This document shows, piece by piece, positions 1 to 5,613 of a DNA stretch of 7,519 nucleotides. How positions within the stretch are numbered: position 1 is the stretch's first letter; the number at the start of each line of letters is the position of its first letter. The stretch spans positions 142 to 7,660 of the forward strand of contig PMDX01000336.1 of NCBI GenBank assembly GCA_003154635.1. The letters run 5' to 3'. The translations under genes and the position numbers were made by a program. The notes beneath the pieces were generated by a model that saw only the letters and a program-made list of their open reading frames with translations, ran no database searches and was not told the origin of the DNA. This DNA is from Actinomycetota bacterium (GTDB lineage Bacteria > Actinomycetota > Geothermincolia > Fen-727 > Anoxymicrobiaceae).

Positions 1-84
1 AGGGAGCGGGATTCGAACCCGCGGGACCTGTGACAGCCCAAAGGTTTTCAAGACCTTCGCAATCGTCCACTCTGCCATCCCTCC
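1..84 (-). tRNA. tRNA-Ser (anticodon UGA), 3' end cut by window border
   Basis: Read on the minus strand this folds as a class II tRNA. The acceptor 5' half is GGAGGGA (84-78). The anticodon stem AAGGT/ACCTT encloses the loop CTTGAAA with anticodon TGA (plus-strand tca at 48-50). A long variable arm with GGG/CCC ends is typical of serine tRNAs, and the T arm is GCGGG-TTCGAAT-CCCGC. The 3' acceptor half ends at CTCCCT, so the last two paired bases, the discriminator and any CCA lie outside the window. It decodes UCA and other UCN codons. It is on the same strand as serS, 4.1 kb downstream of it. Confidence 0.96.
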
Positions 85-91
85 GTCGACT

Positions 92-97
92 ATTTTA
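92..97 (-). promoter_or_regulatory. Possible -10 box of the tRNA-Ser gene
   Basis: On the minus strand TAAAAT lies 7 bp before the mature tRNA 5' end, a suitable place for a sigma-70-type -10 element. No convincing -35 box is seen at 16-18 bp spacing; ATTCAC is the nearest match. Motif-based call only. Confidence 0.3.
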
Positions 98-198
98 CAT
101 CAGGCGAAGCGGAGTGAATGTGGAATTATGACTTGTCGTAATATTTGTTGCCCTGGTCGGGTTGAGCTGCAGGTCAAAGAATTGATGGCGGGCGGGCG

Positions 199-224
199 GA
201 GCCGGGCCTGGAGAGACCCGGCTC
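199..224. other. Perfect 8-bp inverted repeat (hairpin) in the leader of the Fe-S gene
   Basis: GAGCCGGG (199-206) and CCCGGCTC (217-224) form a perfect 8-bp GC-rich stem with a 10-nt loop. No T-run follows on either strand, so it is not a classical intrinsic terminator. It lies just upstream of a possible -10 box in the 85-300 gap between the divergent tRNA-Ser and Fe-S genes. It could be an operator or a structured DNA or RNA site. I see nothing else gene-like in that gap. Confidence 0.4.
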
Positions 225-243
225 AAGAAGGTCGAGACGTATG

Positions 244-249
244 TATACT
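244..249 (+). promoter_or_regulatory. Possible -10 box for the Fe-S gene starting at 301
   Basis: TATACT, directly preceded by TG, lies about 50 bp before the preferred start codon. It would place a transcript start near 256, downstream of the GTG at 253, which favours the ATG at 301. No good -35 box is visible; the expected position falls in the inverted repeat. Confidence 0.3.
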
Positions 250-300
250 TAAGTGGTCCGCGGAGCAATCAACCGGAGAATAGCTGGAAAGCGGGGAGAC

Positions 301-1284
301 ATGTTTGACGAGAGTAAATGCGATCTTTGCGGTGACTGCCTGACCCTGTGCCCTTACGTAGATTACGAGCGCGATGAGGCTATAGAGCAGTTCCAGAGCC
401 TGATCGAAGGTGGTACGCCCCGGATAGTCAGCGAGTGCATCACGTGTGTCGCCTGCAACCAGTTCTGCGAAAAAGGCGCCGGGCCGTTCGACCTCATCCT
501 TGAGCGGCAGGAGCGGACAGGGGTGCTCAACATCCCCGAACAGAACACACAGCTATTCCGGAATTTCCCCAACGCTCCAAGCCGGGTGATCCCCGGGGAC
601 GCCGACGGCCCGGCGCTTTCCCTGTGCAGCGTTGGCGAGCTGCTCCCCGGTCTTTTCGATGGGCCTCTCTTCAAAGGGATGACCGTGCTCAAGGGCGGCG
701 ATTATTTCTGCGGCGTGGGGTGGGTACACCTCGGGCAAGAGGCACCCTTGCGCGAGAACGCGCCGGGGGTCATTGCAAACCTCGCGGCATCCAATGCGAA
801 CGAGATCGTCTTTTACCACGACGACTGTTATGCCCTCATGGCTTCAATCGCTCCGGACTATGGCATAGAGGTGCCTTTCCAGCCGGTTCACATCATCGAG
901 TACCTCCTGCGGCGCGCGAAAGAGCAGGCGGCGGTCAAGCCCCTTGGTATCAAGGTCGCATATCAACAGCCGTGCGCTTCTCGCTACACTCCCTGGAAGG
1001 ACGCACAGCTCGATGAACTCTTCTCCCTGATAGGTGTCGAAAGGGTCGACCGCGACTACGATCGCGCATCCGCCCTTTGTTGCGGATCTCCGTTGATGCC
1101 GCGCGACCGGAAAAGGGCAATGGAGGTCAAGGAGCGCAACATCAGCGACGCGGTCGCCGCCGGGGCTCAAGGCATGGCTTACCTATGCCCGCTTTGCGTC
1201 CTCAACCTTCGCAAAGTCGCCGAATCGTCCGGGCTCGAAAACTATCACCTTATCGAGCTGGTCGACCGGGCTCTCTACGAATAG
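301..1284 (+). CDS. Fe-S binding protein with two cubane motifs and CCG-type domain (HdrB/HdrD/GlpC-like)
   Basis: Probable cytoplasmic electron-transfer or disulfide/thiol redox subunit of 327 residues. The N-terminus has two CxxCxxCxxxC motifs (Cys 7/10/13/17, the last followed by Pro, and Cys 46/49/52/56), each expected to hold a [4Fe-4S] cluster. The C-terminal half fits the CCG (cysteine-rich) domain of heterodisulfide reductase subunits: Cys225, CCG at 260-262 and CPLC at 296-299. The matching first half is degenerate, with one cysteine (Cys137 in FCGVGW) where CCG would be expected and another at 176. In the Hdr family such motifs bind a non-cubane cluster or act in thiol chemistry. 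I prefer ATG 301 over the in-frame GTG at 253 because the ferredoxin motif starts at residue 7 and GGGGAG precedes it, though only 2 nt away. No flavin or FeS partner gene is adjacent, so the substrate is unknown. Confidence 0.85.
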   Translation: MFDESKCDLCGDCLTLCPYVDYERDEAIEQFQSLIEGGTPRIVSECITCVACNQFCEKGAGPFDLILERQERTGVLNIPEQNTQLFRNFPNAPSRVIPGDADGPALSLCSVGELLPGLFDGPLFKGMTVLKGGDYFCGVGWVHLGQEAPLRENAPGVIANLAASNANEIVFYHDDCYALMASIAPDYGIEVPFQPVHIIEYLLRRAKEQAAVKPLGIKVAYQQPCASRYTPWKDAQLDELFSLIGVERVDRDYDRASALCCGSPLMPRDRKRAMEVKERNISDAVAAGAQGMAYLCPLCVLNLRKVAESSGLENYHLIELVDRALYE

Positions 1285-1529
1285 TCTTTCAGAATAACTT
1301 CAAAGCAGGCGCCGTTGTTGTCGTACGCCAGTATGTCACCGCCGCAGATTCGCGCGATCTTGCGCGCTGTCGAGAGGCCGATCCCGTTCTCTCCGATTTC
1401 TTTTCCTCTGTGAAAAAGGGTGTCAAAACCGAAAACAGGTAGGGGCAGGGCGCTCAAGTCCCCTGGCTCACTTCCGATAACTCCATTGAAGGGAGAATCG
1501 GAAATGAGCTGCTGGAGAACGAAACGCAT
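1275..1529 (-). pseudogene. C-terminal remnant of a histidine kinase (HATPase_c domain)
   Basis: The minus-strand frame ending with TAG at 1277-1275 encodes a stretch with the hallmarks of a sensor kinase ATP-binding domain end. These are an F-box-like FDTLFHRG (about 1401-1424), the G2 box GENGIGLSTA (1365-1394), then ARKI and CGGDI as in the usual GLS-A-xxI-xxxGG-I pattern, and a closing FEVIL strand. Possible remains of the G1 region precede it (about 1450-1470). The dimerisation helix, H-box and N-box are absent: going upstream, the frame runs into the antisense of the sortase gene with no kinase similarity. It fills the gap between the Fe-S gene and the sortase, and its stop overlaps the Fe-S gene by 10 bp. 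The only nearby ATG (1529) has no ribosome binding site. I infer a truncated relic; an 84-residue standalone protein is less likely. Confidence 0.65.
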
Positions 1530-2163
1530 GTCGCGCGGCCACGAGGCCAACGGAGCCGTCGTCGCCTTGAGGCTACCGGCCGTGGCGCTTGCGGTGGCAG
1601 CCCTTGTCTGCGTTTCCAGCTTGTTCCTCGGACCGTCGCTTGCCAGAACCTCAGCCTCAGGGTCGACTGGAGCGGGATGGAAACCGCCGGTGTTCCAGTT
1701 CAAGGTACCTGAAGCCCTGATAGAAAACTTTGATCATCGGGCGCAGGCGGCTGTTGCACCCGGACAGACCATGGGGCGAATACAGATTCCACGGATCGGC
1801 CTCGACGTGCCCCTCCTCGAGATGGCCAACTGCGACGACACTCCCAACCTGAACAAAGGTCCCGCGCACATCGGTGGCACGGCCCTGCCGGGTACCGCCG
1901 GCAACTGCGGCATCGCGGGACACCGCTCCACCTATTCCATGCCGTTCGCCCAACTTGGTTCCCTTCAGGCCGGCGACGAGATCGTCGTTTTCGGCCCGGC
2001 GGGTGCAAGGTATATATATCGCGTGACCCGGATCTGGGTCGTGAGCCCGAGCCAGGTATCAGTGCTTGACCCTACCCCACTGCCCTCCCTGACTCTGGTG
2101 ACGTGCCACCCGTACGGGTCGTCACAGAGCCGCCTGATCGTAAGGGCTGTCATTTCCGGCTAG
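1504..2163 (+). CDS. Sortase family cysteine transpeptidase, class uncertain
   Basis: Membrane-anchored enzyme of 219 residues that would cleave a C-terminal sorting signal and link the protein to the cell wall or another protein. The N-terminus is a signal anchor: basic residues, then a hydrophobic segment at about 18-47. The catalytic domain shows all three sortase residues: His140 in GIAGHRST, Cys201 in TLVTCHPYG and Arg210 in SRLIVRA. The TCxPYG context resembles class C and D/E enzymes, but there is no clear lid or C-terminal membrane segment, so I leave the class open. ATG 1504 is chosen because AAGGGAG (1489-1495) stands 8 nt before it; an in-frame ATG at 1420 lacks such a site and would overlap the kinase relic. 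No LPxTG-like substrate is encoded in the window, so it may act on distant proteins. Confidence 0.9.
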   Translation: MSCWRTKRMSRGHEANGAVVALRLPAVALAVAALVCVSSLFLGPSLARTSASGSTGAGWKPPVFQFKVPEALIENFDHRAQAAVAPGQTMGRIQIPRIGLDVPLLEMANCDDTPNLNKGPAHIGGTALPGTAGNCGIAGHRSTYSMPFAQLGSLQAGDEIVVFGPAGARYIYRVTRIWVVSPSQVSVLDPTPLPSLTLVTCHPYGSSQSRLIVRAVISG

Positions 2164-2291
2164 TGCTCCGTCCCACTAGGAACCCGCCCCCGCCTGATTT
2201 ACAACTTACATGCAATCCCGCTCCGAGGTAGGACGATACGCGGACGCGTAGAATTCACAACTGCGACGACACTCAATCCAGAGGGAGCGCA

Positions 2292-2528
2292 ATGGACGAC
2301 AAGAAGAAGTTCACCAGCGAAGAGCTGGCGGGGTACGGCGGCGAGGACGGCGACTCTTACGTCGCCGTAAACGGCAAGGTCTATGACGTATCCGATAGCG
2401 ACATGTGGGAGGACGGCGACCACTTCGGCGAGCACAAGGCCGGTGAAGACCTGACCGAAGCGATGGAGAACGCTCCACACGGCATGGAGGTCTTTGATGA
2501 CTTCCCCGAAGTTGGTGAGCTCGAATAG
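2292..2528 (+). CDS. Small soluble cytochrome b5-like haem-binding protein
   Basis: A 78-residue, strongly acidic protein consisting of one cytochrome b5-like domain. The family pattern is clear: FTSEELAGYGG near the N-terminus, YVAVNGKVYDVSDS (23-36), W39 with DGDHFGEHKAGEDLT (41-55), APHGMEV (61-67) and a closing FPEVGEL. His44 or His48 and His63 are the candidate haem ligands. The eukaryotic HPGG motif is replaced by HKAG, as I recall for short prokaryotic members. No signal peptide or membrane segment is present, so it should be cytoplasmic, probably as an electron carrier. GAGGGAG (2281-2287) lies 4 nt before the ATG. It sits between the sortase (128 bp upstream, no evident promoter) and the MarR gene, in the same direction. 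Its redox partner is unknown; the adjacent Fe-S proteins are candidates by location only. Confidence 0.88.
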   Translation: MDDKKKFTSEELAGYGGEDGDSYVAVNGKVYDVSDSDMWEDGDHFGEHKAGEDLTEAMENAPHGMEVFDDFPEVGELE

Positions 2529-2535
2529 CGGGTCA

Positions 2536-2548
2536 GGGCCGCCGGCCC
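2536..2548 (+). terminator. Weak GC hairpin after the cytochrome b5 gene
   Basis: GGGCC and GGCCC form a 5-bp stem with a 3-nt loop shortly after the b5 stop codon and just before the proposed MarR promoter. No T-run follows, so termination is doubtful. Its position between two transcription units is the main argument for it. Confidence 0.2.
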
Positions 2549-2555
2549 GCCGGTC

Positions 2556-2584
2556 TTGACAGGTCCGTAAAATCAGGTTAACGT
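2556..2584 (+). promoter_or_regulatory. Possible sigma-70-type promoter of the MarR/Fe-S operon
   Basis: A consensus -35 box TTGACA (2556-2561) is followed after 17 bp by the poor -10 candidate TAACGT (2579-2584). Transcription would start near 2590, inside the palindrome at 2585-2612, the arrangement expected when a repressor blocks its own promoter. The strong -35 and the spacing support it; the -10 is weak. Confidence 0.45.
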
Positions 2585-2612
2585 CTCAATTGTTGACATG
2601 TCAATTATTGAG
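2585..2612. promoter_or_regulatory. 28-bp near-palindrome, probable MarR operator
   Basis: The site is symmetric about 2598/2599. CTCAAT (2585-2590) pairs with ATTGAG (2607-2612), and the core TTGACATGTCAA (2593-2604) is a perfect palindrome. Only the two base pairs at 2591-2592/2605-2606 break the symmetry. MarR dimers typically bind palindromes of this size next to their own genes. It lies between the proposed promoter and the preferred MarR start and covers part of the likely ribosome binding site (GAGG, 2610-2613). I infer autorepression of the MarR gene and its downstream Fe-S gene. Confidence 0.7.
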
Positions 2613-2624
2613 GTATTAAGTATC

Positions 2625-3053
2625 ATGGACAGGTTGCAGGATTCTCTCTGCTTCAAACTTGGCTCATCGGCACGCAGCATGCAAAAGCAGTACAACGCCC
2701 ACTGTGCCGAGTACGGGATCACAATCGCTCAGTCGTTCATCCTCTTCCTCCTGCTCGCTGAAGACGGGCTCAACCCAAAGACACTGGCCGAGCAACTCGA
2801 GATCGACGGCAGCGCCATAACCGGGTTGGTGGATCGCCTGGAGAAAGAGAGCCTTGTCGAGCGCAAGACGGACCCTGCGGACCGCAGGGCGTTCTGCGTA
2901 TTCCTCACCAGAAAAGGCAGGCGCAAGGCCGAGCAGGTCCTGCCAGCCGCGATGGAGGTCAACAACAGGCTCAAGGCGGGCCTTTCGAAGGGGGACGAAG
3001 AGACCGTGTCCCGCTTCCTCGAGAACGTAAAGGGACTCGACAGGCAAGACTGA
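2625..3053 (+). CDS. MarR-family winged-helix transcriptional regulator
   Basis: Dimeric DNA-binding repressor of 142 residues, the usual MarR length. It has the family layout: an N-terminal dimerisation helix (RLQDSLCFKLGSSARSMQ), ITIAQSFILFLLL leading into the helix-turn-helix (LNPKTLAEQLEIDGSAITGLVDRLEKESLVERK), a wing with the signature DPADRRAFCVFLTRKGR, and C-terminal dimerisation helices. An in-frame ATG at 2598 lies inside the operator palindrome and has no ribosome binding site. ATG 2625 gives the normal MarR N-terminus and has GAGGT (2610-2614) 10 nt upstream, so I prefer it. The Fe-S gene follows after 28 bp, suggesting a two-gene operon under its own control. The ligand is not evident. 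Cysteines at the start and in the wing could allow thiol sensing, but no known sensor motif is clear. Confidence 0.9.
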   Translation: MDRLQDSLCFKLGSSARSMQKQYNAHCAEYGITIAQSFILFLLLAEDGLNPKTLAEQLEIDGSAITGLVDRLEKESLVERKTDPADRRAFCVFLTRKGRRKAEQVLPAAMEVNNRLKAGLSKGDEETVSRFLENVKGLDRQD

Positions 3054-3081
3054 TATTGTTCTGGAGCACGGAGGTTTTTCC

Positions 3082-4158
3082 ATGGCAGATGTTTACGAGG
3101 AACTCAGGCTTCACCTCGACAAGCACCCGAGCGGGGCTCCCGAGGGGCCAGGGATAATCGAGATCCTGTCGACGCTCTTCACCCCAGAGGAAGCAAAGGT
3201 CGCACTCGGGGCGGTGTTTCGCCCCAAATCGGCGACGTTCATAGCGGAGCGCGCGGGTGCACCTGTGGACGAGGCTGAAGTTGCGCTCGAGAGCATGGCC
3301 GACAAAGGCCTGCTCTTCGCACGCGAGAAGGACGGCGTCTGGGGTTACTCTCTGATGCCTATCATGCCAGGCATCTTCGAATTTCCGTACATGAAAGGCC
3401 GGAAGGATGAGACGCTCGAGAGGCTCGCGAAGCTTTGGGAAGTCTATCTCATGACCCATGCGTCAGACATGATGGAGGGTGGCACGCCGTTCGCCAGGGT
3501 TATCCCGATCCAGGAAGAGGTCGAAAACGAGCCCAGGGTCTTGACGTACGAGATGGTCTACAAGCTCATCGACGACGCCAAGGTCGTCGGGCTCTCACAC
3601 TGTGCCTGCCGTACGGCGTTCTCCAATTGCGACAGGCCGCTCGAAGCGTGCATGCTGTTCGACGACACCTGCGAGTTCCTCGTGGACAGAGGGTTCGCGC
3701 GCTACATCACCAAGGATGAGATGAAGAAGCTCCTTCGCGAGTTCGACGCCATGGGGCTCGTTCACAACGTGAACAACTCCCAGGACAAGCTCCAGTTTAT
3801 CTGCAACTGCTGTTCGTGCTGCTGCGGATTCCTGCGCGTGACGCGCTATGTCAGCAAGCCGAGCTTCCTCGCGTCCTCAGGATACCAGCCTAGCCTCGAT
3901 ACCGACCTCTGTACCGGGTGTGCCGTATGCGAAGACCGTTGCCCGATGGATGCCATTGAGATGGTCGATGACGTGCCCGTGATTAACGAAGCCCGGTGCA
4001 TCGGTTGCGCACTTTGCGTGACCGGCTGCGGCACCGACGCGCTCGAGCTCGCGCGTCGCGATGACGCTCTCACGGTCCCCGGCTCGATGTCGGAAATGGC
4101 CGTCGAAGTCCTCGAGCGGCGCGGCAAACTCAAGGAGTTCATCGACCTCCACAAATAA
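3082..4158 (+). CDS. wHTH-containing multi-cysteine 4Fe-4S protein
   Basis: A 358-residue cytoplasmic protein with an unusual set of modules. Residues about 25-95 look like a winged-helix domain (HTH-like FIAERAGAPVDEAEVALESMADKGLL, then an aromatic wing). A middle region carries HCACR (Cys174, 176) plus Cys183, 190 and 197. A dense cluster CNCCSCCCG has Cys at 241, 243, 244, 246, 247 and 248. The C-terminus is a two-cluster ferredoxin domain (Cys277/280/283/287 and Cys306/309/312/316); the second motif ends CG where CP is usual. I recall similar proteins in strict anaerobes annotated only as 4Fe-4S ferredoxins; the biochemical role is not known to me. The start is firm: GGAGG (3070-3074) stands 7 nt before ATG. 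It follows the MarR gene by 28 bp, so it is probably its regulated target. It could be an electron-transfer protein or an Fe-S-dependent regulator. Confidence 0.88.
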   Translation: MADVYEELRLHLDKHPSGAPEGPGIIEILSTLFTPEEAKVALGAVFRPKSATFIAERAGAPVDEAEVALESMADKGLLFAREKDGVWGYSLMPIMPGIFEFPYMKGRKDETLERLAKLWEVYLMTHASDMMEGGTPFARVIPIQEEVENEPRVLTYEMVYKLIDDAKVVGLSHCACRTAFSNCDRPLEACMLFDDTCEFLVDRGFARYITKDEMKKLLREFDAMGLVHNVNNSQDKLQFICNCCSCCCGFLRVTRYVSKPSFLASSGYQPSLDTDLCTGCAVCEDRCPMDAIEMVDDVPVINEARCIGCALCVTGCGTDALELARRDDALTVPGSMSEMAVEVLERRGKLKEFIDLHK

Positions 4159-4164
4159 GACAGG

Positions 4165-4183
4165 CCAGGCGATTGTTCCCTGG
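4165..4183. terminator. Weak stem-loop between convergent Fe-S and serS genes
   Basis: CCAGG (4165-4169) and CCTGG (4179-4183) form a 5-bp stem with a 9-nt loop in the 45-bp convergent gap. Read on the minus strand it is followed by a T-rich stretch (CCTGTCTTATTTG), which would suit the end of the serS transcript. On the plus strand no T-run follows. It is a weak candidate. Confidence 0.35.
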
Positions 4184-4203
4184 TCGATGAGCGCTTTCGC
4201 GGG

Positions 4204-5481
4204 TCACTCGATGACCGTCTTGCCTCCCATATACGGTTGCAACACCGGCGGCACCACAACACGTCCGTCATCCAGCTGGAAGTTCTCGAGTATCGCCGCG
4301 ACCGTTCGGCCTACCGCAAGGCCCGAACCGTTTAGAGTATGCACGAACCTCGGCTTCCCACCCCCGCTGGGCTTGAAGCGGATATTTGCGCGGCGCGCCT
4401 GGAAATCCGTGCAGCACGAGCACGACGATATCTCGCGGAACTCTCCCGCGGCCGGTAGCCAGACTTCGAGGTCGTAGCACTTGGCGGCAGAGAACCCGAG
4501 ATCACCGGTGGACAGCAGCATGACCCGATGGTGGATCCCCAGCCGGCGAAGCACTTCCTCGGCGTTTATGATCATGGCCTCGAGTTCGTCAAAACCCTTG
4601 TCGGGGTGAGCGAACTTGACCATCTCTACCTTGTTGAACTGGTGCTGCCGGATGAGACCGCGCACGTCTTTGCCGTAAGATCCGGCCTCGCGTCTGAAGC
4701 ATGGCGTATAGGCGACATACTTGATGGTCAGGTCCTCCTCGGGGAGTATCTCGTCGCGGTGGATATTCGTTACCGGGACTTCCGCGGTGGGCACCAGCAG
4801 CAGGTCGTCATTGCAGACGTACATGTCCTCCTCAAACTTCGGAAGCTGCCCTGTCGCGGTGAAGGTCTCGCGGTTCCCAAGGATTGGAGGGAAGACTTCG
4901 GTGTAGCCGTGTTCGCGGGTGTGCAGATCGAGCATAAAGTTGATCAATGCTCTTTCGAGCAGTGCGCCGGAATCGCGGAGCAGGGTAAAGCGGGACGCCG
5001 CAATCTTGGCACCACGCTCGAAATCGAGTATGCCCAGGGCCTCTCCGATCTCCCAGTGAGGCTTGGGCTTGAACGTGAAGCTCGGCTTTTCTCCCCAGCG
5101 GCGGACCTCGACGTTGGATTCCTCGTCCGGACCGACGGGGACCGTCTCGTGCGGGATGTTGGGTATGTCGAGCATGATCTTGCCGATCTCAGCCTCGACG
5201 TCGCGCACCTCTCCGTCAAGCTCCTTGATCCGCTCGGAGATGGCCCTCATCTTCTCGACTATCGCCGATGTGTCGCCGCCCTCTTTCTTGAGCCTGACTA
5301 TGTCGTCGGAAGCCTTGTTACGCTGGTGCTTGAGGTCTTCTACCTCTACGAGGAGAGCACGCCGGCGCGCGTCCATCTCCAGTGCGCCGTCGACGTCGGC
5401 GACTTCCGCGCTCGTGTCGCGGTCGAGTATCGCCTGCTTGACCCGTCCGGGCTCTTCACGTATGACCTTAATATCGAGCAT
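4204..5481 (-). CDS. serS: Serine--tRNA ligase (seryl-tRNA synthetase)
   Basis: Class II synthetase of 425 residues, the normal bacterial length. It activates serine with ATP and charges tRNA-Ser; its product can also feed selenocysteine synthesis where present. Residues about 27-105 form the antiparallel coiled-coil arm that grips the long variable arm of tRNA-Ser. The catalytic core shows the serine pocket TAEVP (232-236), motif 2 FRREAGSYGKDVRGLIRQHQF (in two parts: FRREAGSYG 262-270 and KDVRGLIRQHQF 271-282) and motif 3 NGSGLAVGRT (384-393). The start is supported by AGAGGGGAG 7 nt upstream of ATG. The 127-bp upstream gap shows no T-box consensus. It follows pheA on the same strand and converges on the Fe-S gene. 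A same-strand tRNA-Ser lies 4.1 kb downstream. Confidence 0.98.
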   Translation of the reverse strand: MLDIKVIREEPGRVKQAILDRDTSAEVADVDGALEMDARRRALLVEVEDLKHQRNKASDDIVRLKKEGGDTSAIVEKMRAISERIKELDGEVRDVEAEIGKIMLDIPNIPHETVPVGPDEESNVEVRRWGEKPSFTFKPKPHWEIGEALGILDFERGAKIAASRFTLLRDSGALLERALINFMLDLHTREHGYTEVFPPILGNRETFTATGQLPKFEEDMYVCNDDLLLVPTAEVPVTNIHRDEILPEEDLTIKYVAYTPCFRREAGSYGKDVRGLIRQHQFNKVEMVKFAHPDKGFDELEAMIINAEEVLRRLGIHHRVMLLSTGDLGFSAAKCYDLEVWLPAAGEFREISSCSCCTDFQARRANIRFKPSGGGKPRFVHTLNGSGLAVGRTVAAILENFQLDDGRVVVPPVLQPYMGGKTVIE

Positions 5482-5536
5482 TTACATGCTCCCCTCTGAT
5501 CGAGAGTCACGCTACCGTAACCAATTGGCTTTTCGA

Positions 5537-5613
5537 GCCCCGGGGCCTTCAAAACCCAGGCCTGTTCTGTGACTTGCAGACTTGAAAAACAGATCTGACC
5601 CCAGGTTTTCAAG
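5537..5613. repeat. Palindrome-rich REP-like element between pheA and serS
   Basis: Nested inverted repeats fill most of this gap. The outer arms CTTCAAAACC (5547-5556) and GGTTTTCAAG (5604-5613) match except for one base. Inner arms CTGTT (5562-5566) and AACAG (5588-5592) pair, and TCTG/CAGA forms a central hairpin. A perfect GCCCCGGGGC (5537-5546) adjoins it. The minus strand reads GGGGTCAGATCTG (5602-5590), a motif I recall from dispersed repeats near REP-associated tyrosine transposases in anaerobe genomes; I could not check this. The element overlaps the pheA stop (5611-5609), typical of REPs. It might also serve as a terminator-like structure for pheA mRNA. Confidence 0.5.

Noticed and set aside
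1..84. tRNA-Ser as an integration site for a genomic island
   Set aside because: The plus-strand block lies on the 5' side of the tRNA, whereas integration normally targets the 3' part. I found no copy of the tRNA 3' end elsewhere in the window and no integrase gene.
2598..2624. Upstream ATG as the MarR start
   Set aside because: It sits in the centre of the operator palindrome, lacks a ribosome binding site and adds nine residues not expected from the family.
4420..4440. Cysteine-rich SSCSCC stretch in seryl-tRNA synthetase (residues 352-357)
   Set aside because: The SSCS part is normal for the family and the next positions vary between species, so I see no evidence of a metal site.
4528..5499. 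Long plus-strand open frame of about 320 codons opposite serS
   Set aside because: It is fully antisense to an intact, unmistakable serS gene, shows no recognisable domain, and is a common by-product of high-GC codon use.
5482..5608. T-box riboswitch in the serS leader
   Set aside because: The gap is short and lacks the conserved T-box sequence (AGGGTGG-type) and a following terminator; its structure is better explained by the REP-like repeat.
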